This document shows, in pieces, positions 36,861-47,485 of a stretch of DNA of 64,000 nucleotides. Below the pieces are notes generated by a model, which was not told the origin of the DNA, ran no database searches, and saw only the letters and a list, made by a program, of their open reading frames with translations. This DNA is from Margaritifera margaritifera (taxonomy: Eukaryota > Mollusca > Bivalvia > Unionida > Margaritiferidae). The first letter of the stretch is position 1. Each line of letters opens with the position of its first letter. The stretch spans positions 4,570,001-4,634,000 of the forward strand of contig JAQPZY010001684.1 of NCBI GenBank assembly GCA_029931535.1, read 5' to 3'. The position numbers were made by a program, and so were the translations under genes.

Positions 36861-37845
36861 TGTTACGACTAGGGGTAAATGTAACAAAAGAAAAGACTCA
36901 AACAAGCTTTCACGATTTAAAACACAAATATTTAATTTCCTAAAATATTAAAATATTTCAACAAACAATCAAAGTGAAAGAATTAAAAATAACTTAAAGT
37001 ATAGAATATCCTTAAAGGTCCTAAATTGTTCTATTGTTCACTGATCCGGAAGTTAATCCAAAATATTCCGAATAGAGAATATTTTAAATGTAACCACTAA
37101 AGTGTTGATGTACTAACAAGAATCAGTTATATCAAAATATTATTAATTCCAAGTAATCCTTGTGAATATGGAATATCACACAAGTTCTAGAAATGTTTCC
37201 GATAATTCCAACGGAGCTGTATAACTCTTAAAGTTTAAGTAGCAGTACTAAATCCAAAATGTAATGTATATCTCTTAAGCAGAATATCACACACAAAATG
37301 AACCAATCTCATTTATGACCTCTCGAGCTGACGAACTATGAAAGAATGACGAACGCTCCGATTACATCTTATTTATAGTTTTCTTAATCTGCGTCTTACA
37401 AACAAACAAAACCCATTTTTTATTTCGTCTTAAATCAACATCTACTTACTACGATCTTACGATCTAACTTCTGGTCAACAAAATGAATCATACTCTGTAT
37501 ATTGCGAAATCCAGGTCAGGTCAGAAGTGCTAAACTCACGAGCTGAATAACGTGACACCGCTAAAGTACCTGTACACTGAGGTTATTACCAGTCAACAAC
37601 GCATTGACTTCTTATTGAACATAGAATCCAGGTCAAAATATTAATACATTTTAGCACGCGCTATTCACGTGATATGACTCATGCTTCAACCGACAATATT
37701 TTCCCAGGACCAATGTACTTGGTCACTTTGAAATTACCGTATATGTGCACTCAGAAAAACGACACCTATCATACTATTATACAAAGGTCATAAACTAATA
37801 AAACTATACCATTATTTAAAAGAAATGATACATAATTCCGTAACA
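36861..37845 (-). repeat. LTR-like unit, diverged from Gypsy family A
   Basis: It starts TGTTACGACT, as the other LTRs do, with a nearby GTAACAAAAG in place of GTAACAGAAAG, and it ends near ATGATACATAATTCCGTAACA. The body is diverged and longer than the other copies, and the flanking bases (CCTAT, ATTTT) do not form a target duplication, so the right boundary is uncertain. Confidence 0.5.
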
Positions 37846-37899
37846 ATTTTAACATTTCAAATCGTAATAAATAAGAAAATAACATTTCGTGGAAATTAT

Positions 37900-40150
37900 A
37901 CACATCTCGGCAATCAATAGAATGTAAACTGTCTTTTTTTACAACAAGCAACTTATAACACGTACTCTTGGACGGCACAGCTAGTAGAGATCTTCTGAGG
38001 TATAGGCAACCGGAGAACCAGAATCCCTTGGCCATTGATGGGAAAAAAAGGAACCTTGCACATGGCGGCATCATCGAGCTACTGCGAGTACCAGACTGGT
38101 GAAATCAAGTCAGGTTTGCATTCTTCCAGATGTAGGGTCCTAAGTCTCAACTGGTCTTTGACTCTATTGTATGTCTGTCTGTCTCTGTCTCTCTCTCTCT
38201 CTCTCATCTGGTGCGGCATCCTGGCACTCATCCTGACTCGTGACATACAACTAATGGCACTATATGGGATTGGTAACATAACTTGTGTGGGCTAAAGTCA
38301 AGATCTGAAAACGAGTACAACGTAGATAAATCAGATTTTCCTTTAGACTAGGATTGTCGGTTGACTGAACGCTACTGACTCATAGTCCTTATGGGTTTTT
38401 TTTATTCGGCTGATAAAGGAGTTTAAATGGTTAAAAATTAATTTAAGGAATTGTTTTTATGTATTTGTTTCATTTCTTGTAATAATTGTTTATACACGTA
38501 GACGTAAACTGACTTTCGTTACTTAATAGGCATTTTGACATGAACAGAAATTTAGAATAGAAATGGGTTAAAGTTTTATGCTCCAAGAGGCGACATCCTG
38601 CCTCATTATCTCAATAGCCAGCGTTTTACAAGTCGCCCTACCCGTGAGTTTCCGTACTTTGTCAGATTCACAATACCGACTTTATGGCTGAAAACAGGAA
38701 ACGAAACTGAAACCCTCAATATTTGGCTCGATGTGATAAGTTGTAGACCCGTACAGGTCATGTGTTAATAGGAGGTAAGTGTCTCCGCAAAATATATCTT
38801 TCTGAAGCAATAAGTCAAGGACGAAACAAAACCTTATAACTTAAAATAAGCGGGAACTCAGTTGAATGAATTTGAATTATTCAGAAGCAGCAGGTTTGAT
38901 GCGCTCAAATATGTTAAGATAAAGAGATAATACAGTACAACAAAGTTCAGTTACACTATGATACAATGTCACAGCCAAACGAAATAAACAAAATAAATAC
39001 ATAAATAAATAAATCATACACTCGAAGTACAAACTACCAGGATGCGTAGATATTTTACATTTCACTCAGTATTTGCGAGATTGCTTGAATTTTTTACTAT
39101 TGATGATATGAAATTGCCAGCAGCATGACTTTATCTGTATCTCCATCTACATGTTAACTTGGGAGTAAATCTCTATTTCATCAATGTATTTAGGTGAGCT
39201 TGCCATACTACGTTAATATGTTGACTGCTTGCATCACGTGGGTGTGCTAAGTCAATGACAGGCAGTAACTCGGCAACATATGTCAAAATCGTGCTTAATC
39301 TAGCAATTTATCCAAGATATTGTTAAATAATAAATTAACTGTAAATTTGGTTGGAATTATTAAAAATGTAGTTGCTTAAATATTCACAATTTATTGATGT
39401 ATTTTAGGTCGATGAAGGGCAATATCTTTGTATAAAATAAAACAAATTGGCGGATAATCGCACTGATTGGACATTCTATAAATGAATCTTCATAGTATTT
39501 TGTTATTACAATTAAAAACGGTGCTACCGGAGTATTTTATAAGTAAGCCGTTATACGTCGATCATGATCCATTACTTAAAACAGCACGCTAATATCGAAG
39601 TTATTTTCAACCATTTTAAGAAAGAGCTTGACAGATAATTTGATTAAATTTAAAACAAAAAAGGTTAAAGCCTACAGCGTTTAAAAGTTGTTATGTTGTA
39701 AGAAATTCGGGGATCAAAACTCCTGAAAAAGATCAAAATATGTCAATGACTGAATCTACTATTTTATGAAGATGAAACTTGAACGCATATTTGGTTGAAG
39801 CAACATTAGAATGCCTGATTGCTAACACGCCGTTCGATTGCCTGTTTTTAGACAAATATTGACCATAACTCGCAAAATGTGGTCACAATTTATTGATCGA
39901 ATTCATCTAAATCTATGATTGGTTAAAATTTTACATCGATTTGGGTGCAATCAAACAGCAAACAATGCGACTAATGTTCAAGTATCCACAAGGCTGATGA
40001 AGTGCCGTAACTGTAGGAAATATAAGGTCAGTGTGCTCTTGATTTCTTTCCTTGGGCTGAAGCAACAGTTATTTGCAAGATGAATATATAGTCTTGCTCT
40101 ACTACAGGTTTCAAGCCTAGAATTCCAATTGTGAACAAAATAATCTTTCA
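37900..40150. other. Non-coding stretch, nothing recognised
   Basis: AT-rich DNA with a short CT run near 38180-38205. No exon or element was supported. Confidence 0.4.
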
Positions 40151-40184
40151 AACGTTGCTTAACGCTTTTATTTTTTTTTTAGTT

Positions 40185-40362
40185 GGTTGGTTGGTTGGTT
40201 GGTTGGTTTAGCAGCACTTTTAAAACATCATGGCAGCCAAGAGCCTTTCCCAAAGACACATCGGAAGCAGCTGATACAGGCTAGCCTTGGCGGGTATCAA
40301 ACCCGCGACCCTTGGATTACGAATACGACCCTCTACCAGCTGAGCTGCCGCGGCTCCCGTAT
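40185..40362 (-). repeat. tRNA-derived SINE-like element with (AACC)n tail
   Basis: On the minus strand the unit begins GGGAGCCGCGGCAGCTCAGC, with A box GCAGCTCAGCTGGTAGAG and, about 35 bp later, B box GGGTTTGATACCC. It ends in an AACC-repeat tail (plus strand TTGGTTGGTTGGTTGG at 40183-40207). Head and tail arrangement are those of a tRNA-SINE. Confidence 0.72.
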
Positions 40363-40501
40363 TGCTTACCGGCTTGTAGGAACACATCAACATTACCTAT
40401 AACTTGTTGCAACCATATGTGTCCGAAACCAAGAGTTTCTAAAAGTTCTTTAATTGATACTACTCATGAAATTTTATTTTGGTTTTCTATGTAATATGCA
40501 T

Positions 40502-40504
<3 letters not shown>

Positions 40505-40586
<82 letters not shown>
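40505..40586. repeat. (CA)n microsatellite
   Basis: A CA array of about 80 bp. Confidence 0.97.
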
Positions 40587-40587
<1 letters not shown>

Positions 40588-41109
40588 TTGGTTAAAAATG
40601 TGTTATGTGTTAGACACTAGCATTGCACCAGCCACATGATACACCTTTAATTAAAAGTGACATTTTATACGTAGTTTTTGTCTGTCATCGTTTTCGGCTT
40701 AATATGAAGACGACATTTTCACCTGACATAGATTTAACAAATTGTCACAAATATTACCACGCCGGCGTAAGTGCATTTAGTGCCATAATTATATAACACA
40801 GACAAAAAAGAGCTCATCATTGAACAAATTCATTATGTTACTAATACTATGCTAAATGAGATTAGGGTACATGTATTTTTCTGTTCACTCTCTTCAATGC
40901 AAAAACGTCGAGGCAGCTGTGGCCTAGTTGTCGAAATGTATGCATATCTACCATATCCATGCTGCATTTAAAAAAATAAATCATGTAAAAGTGCTTTTCT
41001 GCTGGAGAAGCTTGATTTGTCTCGGCTGCGTCAACAATTTGTTAAAGTTTTGGTTAATATTTTTCATTGTAAAACCGTGTCGCTGTTTCACATCTGGTCC
41101 AAGCCATAT

Positions 41110-41538
41110 CGAAGAGGTGACCAGTCTGTTGATGTCAGCGTGTTTTGATGATCAATTAAACCTACTGAGTAAGTGCAAAAGTTCTGACCTCCTGACCGTT
41201 GTAAATGCCCGCTATTTTTATTCATTTGCAGATTTCCATGATAAAAAACGACGGTTTGAACTATTTCTCGTCCTCTGTCAAGGAAGGTAGTAAAGTATTC
41301 ACAAAATAATCGAATTGCAAGACCCGTTCCGGAACACGAGGACCAATCCCCGATACAACGGGTGCTATTCGACCGACTGTTTAACGTCAATAAAAAGCAT
41401 CATACCCGCCTAATTATTATACCTACATGACATTATAGAATAATACTTGGGCATATCCAATCTAACGCTGAACACGTAGAAATATATAGAAATATGTATG
41501 ATATTTACGTGGAAAATTCCAATTACTTTTACTATCTG

Positions 41539-41589
<51 letters not shown>

Positions 41590-41666
41590 CTTTTATATAC
41601 TTTACTTTATCGTCATTAAAAGTATAATTATAAAATTAATTATATCATCGTCTATTATTTTTGTTG

Positions 41667-41731
<65 letters not shown>

Positions 41732-42270
41732 GCATTAGTACCAATAAGACTTTATAAAATAAAAGATTTGTTCTTATTATTATTATACACTTATTGGAAT
41801 GATAAAATAGCATATATCATTTGTGGTACACATAATAACGAAATTGGAACTTCACACGCAAATAACGTGCATTTTTCTACTTATTCAGCGTTAAATTGGA
41901 TATTTAGGAAGATATGTCTTAGTATTATTCTATAACGCCATGTAGGTATAATAATTACAATTTAAAAAATGACTTTCTAGGCGGTTATGAAGCTTTATAT
42001 TGCCGTTAAACAGTCTGTCATAATGGTACCCGCTATCGCGCACTGATCAGTGTGTTAAGAAATGGATTTTTTCGAAACGCGGCTTGAAATTGAGCTATTT
42101 TGTCAACAAGTTACGACTTCCCTTGACAAACGACGAGAAAATGGTCCAACCCGTCTTTTTTATCACGAAAATATACAAATCGATGAAAATAACGGACATT
42201 TACAACTGTCAGCAAACTTATTAGCGTTTTAGCACGACTTTTGTCAAAGTAGTACACATGTACGAACGAA
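41110..42270. mobile_element. Large foldback element with mirrored trinucleotide arrays
   Basis: The left arm (about 41110-41540) and right arm (about 41800-42270) are inverted complements. Matched pairs include ATTATTATACCTACATGACA with the complement of TGTAGGTATAATAATTA; TATAGAATAATACTTGG with CTTAGTATTATTCTATA; GACTGTTTAACGTCAATA with TTGCCGTTAAACAGTC; and CGTTGTAAATGCCCGCTATT with a complement near 42190. The centre holds an (AAT)n array and an (ATT)n array that are themselves inverted copies. Arms of about 430 bp and no transposase suggest a non-autonomous foldback transposon. The open frames across it are incidental. Confidence 0.82.
41541..41730. repeat. (AAT)n and (ATT)n arrays in mirror orientation
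   Basis: AAT repeats at 41541-41589 and ATT repeats at 41670-41730 lie on either side of the foldback centre. Confidence 0.95.
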
Positions 42271-42279
42271 CCAATTCAG

Positions 42280-42641
42280 TCATCTTTCATTTCATTCTAC
42301 ACCATGAAATGATACTTATTGCATTACTCTGTTGTGTTCTACGATGATTTGCTTTCATGACCCCAGTTTAAAGTGTGTGTTTCCGGACCCCAATGTCAGG
42401 TGCGAGAAGTTATCACATGATCAATGAATTCAGGGTCCCCAGTTCACAGGGTTACTGTCAAAATTGTCAGCAGTGGTTATCTTATAAAGTACAAATACTA
42501 TCTTTAATCTAAATTATGTGTTTAATTTCAGAAGGCCAGTTTTTGTTATATTTGACATTATTTTGCGGATATAACAATCATAACTATTTGACCCCAGTTT
42601 CAGGGATTATTGTCAAAGACCCCACTTTGGCGTTAAAACAC

Positions 42642-42694
<53 letters not shown>

Positions 42695-43440
42695 AAGGGG
42701 GAGGGAGGGATTTGAACTGAGTATTCATTATATATGAAACATATGACATAAGTTGAATGATTTTATGTGCTATTTGGGAGGGGGATAAATGCCATTCTAA
42801 ATTGGAACATGTATTGAAGAATATTGAATGTCATACTTAAATGCAGTATGTGTTGAAGCATATTGAACCCGTGTTAAGAACATTGAAATAGATTGCAAGA
42901 ATGAAACTCCAAAGTTAGAGTCCGGGGGTTCATTAACGTGTACAACATGACACGAGCTATAACGGATGATCTCATGTAAAATGTTGGAGCATTTAACATT
43001 TTAAAAAGATGATCTTTTTACATAGCTAAGGGTCCAAGAAAATCCAAATCACTAACACATGTGTTGGTTTGAGTGCATTTTATTGCGTTACTCTTAGTTG
43101 AATATTTATCCTCATGTGAGGGTCATTACATAGAAAAGAATGTGAAAAAGTACGATGTCAGTAATTGTCCATACAATATAAGCTGAAGGAATATTTTAAA
43201 TTCATCAAATTTGTATAGTCTCCTCTTACCAAATACACAAAGAAAAGAGTATGTTAATTAGTGAATTATTTTATTGTGACACAATGATTGAGGTCCATAG
43301 GTTTTCCGCAACAACAAGCCTGCGCGACAGATTTACGACATGTCTTAAATTGCTAAAGATTTCAAAAATGTGCCCTATACTTTTCGTTTACTTAATCATT
43401 CCTTTCACTTGGCTGTTATTGTGATTTATCACATAGTTGG
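42280..43440. other. Non-coding stretch with short direct repeats
   Basis: Apart from the GT array at 42643-42691 and two copies of TGACCCCAGTTT (42358 and 42590), nothing is recognised. Confidence 0.45.
42643..42691. repeat. (GT)n microsatellite
   Basis: A GT array of about 49 bp. Confidence 0.95.
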
Positions 43441-43519
43441 TACACTTTACATACAGAGTTTGCAATTTTTGGCTGTTTTTGGTTGGTTCTTTTTATATGT
43501 CAGCATACTAACATATCAC

Positions 43520-43700
43520 CTTCTGTGAATCTGATTGGTCCAAACACGCCCATGAAATCCTTGCGCAGTATTCTCATTATTGATTGGCCGCAACCGTCGA
43601 AATTTTCCTTCCCCCGCCTTTTGGAGTCAATTTATTTGACTATTGCTATCAAAAATATGGCGACCGTCTTTCTAATCAGTAACCGAATGGACATTGGGGA
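43520..43700 (+). promoter_or_regulatory. Promoter-like segment with two inverted CCAAT boxes
   Basis: Two ATTGG motifs (CTGATTGGTCC at about 43531 and TTGATTGGCCG at about 43580) lie 50 bp apart, followed by a CCCCCGCC patch and then AATATGGCGACC, a YY1-like initiator context with an ATG. Such spacing is typical of TATA-less CpG-type promoters. The ATG opens a short lysine-rich frame of about 36 codons ending at 43764, which might be a first exon; no splice donor stands out. Confidence 0.3.
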
Positions 43701-44177
43701 AAAACAGGCGACTATCACTTTAAAAAAAAAACAAATAAAAAAAAGCTCCGTAGTAGCTACGTAGGTTGGAATATCGCCTATTTCTCCTAGATAGAATTAT
43801 CTGAATGCCAAACAAAACTCTAGAACATGAGTAAACGTTCGCATAGATCAATGAAAAATGTGAGAGAACCGAGAAAATCCATCACTGTCCAAAGCAAACA
43901 TACAAAATCTATGCAGAGAAGCGCCCGTCAGCCTATTATAATGCAGACTGTCACCTTTACATTACTTCTACCACACGGTATGGATCTTACACCGATCCCC
44001 AGAACAAGCATAGTTTAAATGTCAACCTATAGGAGTAAATAAACTAACCTCTCTTATGAAGAGAATGTCGACAAATATTGGTCTCTCAATTGACAAAAAG
44101 TTATGCAACCACAGCATTCTTCCAAATCAAAGAATGCAAATATCTGGTCACAAAAACATTAAATCTGGGAATATTAA

Positions 44178-44609
44178 TTGCACGAGAGTCATATGAATAC
44201 AAATCAGCACCGACATATATCCTCCACATCAACGCTTCTAGATTTAGTACAAGTCTCTGCTTCCAGTAATCATCCATTCAGACAAATATCCTCCACATCA
44301 ACGCCTCTAGATTTAGTACAAGTCTCTGCTTCCAGTAATCATCCATTCAGACATATATCCTCCACATCAACGCCTCTAGATTTAGTACAAGTCGCTGCTT
44401 CCAGTAATCATCCATTCAGACATATATCCTCCACATCAACGCCTCTAGATTTAGTACAAGTCACTGCATCCAGTAATCATCCCTTCAGACAAATATACAA
44501 TAACTGGAATGCTATTTCTTCTGCCATATCCAATACTACATCTGTGATTGAATGTTCATGGTGGAAGCGACAAATATTTAGGTGCAAACGTTGTAAACGA
44601 TCTCATTGA
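44178..44609 (+). CDS. Hypothetical repeat protein ORF, four 23-residue repeats
   Basis: A 143-codon frame contains four near-identical 69-bp units (about 44208-44483), each encoding ISSTSTPLDLVQVSASSNHP plus FR(Q/H). The unit length is a multiple of three and no copy carries a stop, although several positions vary (LL/PL, SAS/AAS/TAS). The end is WWKRQIFRCKRCKRSH. No signal peptide or known domain is visible, and no promoter or splice evidence ties it to a gene. It may be a coding minisatellite in a real gene or simply a minisatellite that is open by chance. Confidence 0.3.
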   Translation: MHESHMNTNQHRHISSTSTLLDLVQVSASSNHPFRQISSTSTPLDLVQVSASSNHPFRHISSTSTPLDLVQVAASSNHPFRHISSTSTPLDLVQVTASSNHPFRQIYNNWNAISSAISNTTSVIECSWWKRQIFRCKRCKRSH

Positions 44610-44881
44610 AATCCATGTATATGATGTCACAATTTTTCCAGCTGGTCTGTCCGAGTGAACTTTGTGACATCACACGGGAATTTCCATCGTAGATCAAGTG
44701 TTAAAAATGATGTTGACTGGAAGGACATTCGCACCTTGAATTGCAATTTATAAACAAAATATACTTTTAAATGTTATTAGTTATGGCATTGTCCAATATT
44801 TCTTAAACTCGCGTCTGGGACTATTTGTTTCTTCTATCTAGACTCTTTCCATTCTAAAAGAAAAACAAATATGTGATAAAT

Positions 44882-44975
44882 AGAATCTCAAATGGGCAGT
44901 GATTTAATATTCAATTTATGAAACTCGTTGAATAAATTCAATATTAAATTATTACCCATTTAAGATCCTCTATTA
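44882..44975. repeat. Inverted repeat, about 36-bp arms
   Basis: The segment AAATGGGCAGTGATTTAATA and its continuation are complementary to TATTAAATTATTACCCATTT, about 20 bp further on. A hairpin, possibly a small palindromic element. Confidence 0.7.
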
Positions 44976-45539
44976 GCGTTCATGGTGCTACGATACACTT
45001 TGGTAAAAGGTGACGTCATATTGATGATGTTATTATAACGGGTAGGACTGGGCGTGTCGGCTCCGATAGCACAAGATCGCCAACTTCAAAATTGAAGAGA
45101 TTTTTAACAGTATTGTTTAGTCTCTTTTCTTTGAAGGACTTTGTTGGATGACGGACAGACACTCCTAAAATTAGATTGTCATAAAAATACTTGCGAGTGG
45201 TAAAAATGCATTAACAACAAAACATCCAGTGCACTTTATATAGTATGCATGCAGAAGTTGCCTTAGTATGAAACCAATGTAAAATATTGAGCCGTTTGGT
45301 AAACATGAGAACAAATAAAACATCAAAAAATGTTACATAGCAAACACCTTGGCTTGCTTTTCACCAAATGATTTTATTTTTGTGTGGAAAAGTAATTTTT
45401 TTTGTATTTCTACAAAAAAAACTGGGTCATGGAAAATAAAATCTGAAACAATAATTTACTATACAAGAAGAAAGAAAATAAAAGAGTTGTGTAAACTATG
45501 AAGACGTTCACAATTCGAAAATAGAATCTATGAAATCTG

Positions 45540-45975
45540 ATGTTGAAATCTTCGAAATATAGATCAAATAGATGTTCTTTCTCCCTTGCAAATTCGACAT
45601 GAGTTTGTCCAGTTTCTTTTCTACAATTCCTAAACTTTTGTCGATATGCATCGGGTACCAGATCGCAACCCTTCAAGATGTACTCCTTAACCACATCATA
45701 ATCAGTGCTTTGTTGTACTGATAGTGAAGCGTCGACTTCACGAGCTTTGCAAATAAGTACACTTTGTAATAACAAAGTCCAATGCTCCCTTGGCCATTTC
45801 AAGTTTTCAGCAATTTTCTCAAAGTGAGGAAAATATTTATCTACTTCTTTTTGCTGAAAAGAGGGTACTAACCTAATATATCTGGTAACATAAAAACCTG
45901 AACATATGTGTAAAGGGGTGGGTGTGGGTGTGTGTGTGTGCTCCGCTTGTCAGTTCTAATTTTTTAAAATTTATA

Positions 45976-46049
<74 letters not shown>

Positions 46050-46584
46050 GTCTCTCCTTCTCCTCTCTCTGTAACTGTCTCTCCTTCTCCTCACTCAGTA
46101 ATTGTGTCTCCTTCAGTTCTCTCTGTAATTATCTCCCCTCCTCTCTCTGGTACTGTCTCACTTTCTCCTCTCCGCATCCCCCCTCTCTCTCTGCATTTAC
46201 CTCTCCTCTGTCTCTCTCTCTCTCTCTCTCTCTGGATCTGTTCTTCCCTCTCCATCTCCTCTTTCTGAAATTGTAGTCCATCATTTCTTTCTGAAGCTGA
46301 AGCTTTCTTAATTCTAACTCCATCTGGATTTGTAGCTGTAATTCCTATAATTTCCTATCAAAACCAGATACAGACTTATCAATTAAACCCAAAACATTAT
46401 TATCCAAAATTTCCTTTCCCACCAAATATGGAATTAAAATATTCTGTATCTCTTGCTTTGACAAAGACGCTTTCGCTTCAAAAAGATCATAATGTCTGGC
46501 AAGCTCGAACAACTCGTCCTTTTTCATAGACTCTAACCCTACCTGGATAGGACTTTAAACAAAGTTCTCTACCTTAGATGACAT
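45540..46584 (-). pseudogene. Gypsy-family gag, truncated and interrupted
   Basis: On the minus strand the gag starts at the ATG at 46584 (MSSKVENFV), about 120 bp after the primer site. It continues with MKKDELFELARHYDL and QEIQNILIPYLV (46345-46527), a coiled E/R/Q-rich stretch, and the retroviral capsid-like block MKWPREHWTLLLQSVLICKA (45802) with LVPDAYRQKFRNCRKETGQT and HVEFAREKEHLFD (to about 45560). That block is the SCAN-like capsid part that packages RNA in Gypsy elements. An in-frame stop follows MSSKVENFV and another lies at about 46345. A (CT)n array at 45981-46046, reading RERERE, has expanded inside the coiled stretch. Similarity ends near 45560; the zinc knuckle and pol are absent. 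Confidence 0.8.
45981..46046. repeat. (CT)n microsatellite inside gag
   Basis: A CT array of about 66 bp, with more CT-rich DNA to 46230. On the minus strand it encodes alternating Arg and Glu. Confidence 0.96.
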
Positions 46585-46700
46585 TGTGAATGCTTGCTGG
46601 TTTCACTAAAGATTTCTCAAATGTGTGAACTAAAAATCTTTACCAGGGACAATGAAAATTGGAAAACAAAGTCACTTTAAATTGTAATTTAAAGAAATGC

Positions 46701-46725
46701 AGATCCCGAAACGTCCCCCAATTTA
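46701..46725 (-). promoter_or_regulatory. Primer-binding site of the Gypsy element
   Basis: Read on the minus strand, directly after the LTR end (GTAACA) comes TAAATTGGGGGACGTTTCGG, followed by GATCT. A TGG-initial site complementary to a tRNA 3' CCA end within a few bases of the LTR is how LTR retroelements prime reverse transcription; the layout resembles the TTTGGGGG leader of several gammaretrovirus- and Gypsy-type elements. Confidence 0.65.
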
Positions 46726-47485
46726 TGTTACGCTCTACGTCTTAAACTAATATAACAGAGAGAAAGCGAAACCAAAATGTAACCAAAATTAACAAGCAAT
46801 TTATTTCTAGTCAATGCAAATGAAAATTAAAAAAGACACCTACAATATTGTGAATTTAAATCCAAATAATCCAATAATCCTAAGTGTCCTAATCACAAGT
46901 CCTAAATACAGAATGTTCCGAATGAATTCCAATAGCCTTGAATGTCCTGATGTGCCAGTAGTCTTGAATGTCCTCATGTGCCAGTATTCTTGAATGTCCT
47001 GAATAATGTAATCCAGAATATCTTTGAATGAATTTAGACAAACCCCAAAGGGAAGTATTAATCCAAAATGAGAATGAGCACTTTTAGTAATTTCAATGAA
47101 TATTTCAAATTCCTATGTCTGAATTTACTCTGATGTTCACATCACAACTATAAACGTCTGATTATTAAACCATATTCCTTAAAGATTAATAGTTAGCATA
47201 GGAATGGTATCCTGCTTACCAAGCCTGTATATATGGTGTTCATGGTGTATACATATATGGTGTTCATGGCAAATCTCACATCAGACTATGGGTAATAAAA
47301 ATGGAAAAATGCCTGGCTACATGACTTTTGTCACATCAAGACACGGAAAATTCCAATCTAATTGTTAAATGCTATGTAAACAAGACTGACCTTGAACTCA
47401 AATATGTTGTTTAAAAAATTACCATAATCTGACTAAAGTACAACTTACCTCATGGACACATATTATAAATTCAATATACATAACA
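46726..47485 (-). repeat. 5' LTR of the minus-strand Gypsy element
   Basis: A 760-bp unit begins (plus strand) TGTTACGCTCTACG and ends ATACATAACA, with TGTTA...TAACA termini, and aligns with the LTRs at 21749 and 47723. The primer-like site and gag lie on its left, so transcription would run leftward and this is the 5' LTR. At its right end the outer Polinton-like remnant starts immediately at 47486, so the element inserted into that remnant. No matching 3' LTR was identified to the left. Confidence 0.8.

Noticed and set aside
40908..40940. tRNA gene near GGCAGCTGTGGCCTAGTTGT
   Set aside because: An A-box-like word is present, but no B box at the required spacing and no cloverleaf could be drawn.
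41498..41935. 145-codon Ile-rich ORF as a membrane protein
   Set aside because: It is generated by ATT/AAT arrays inside the foldback element.
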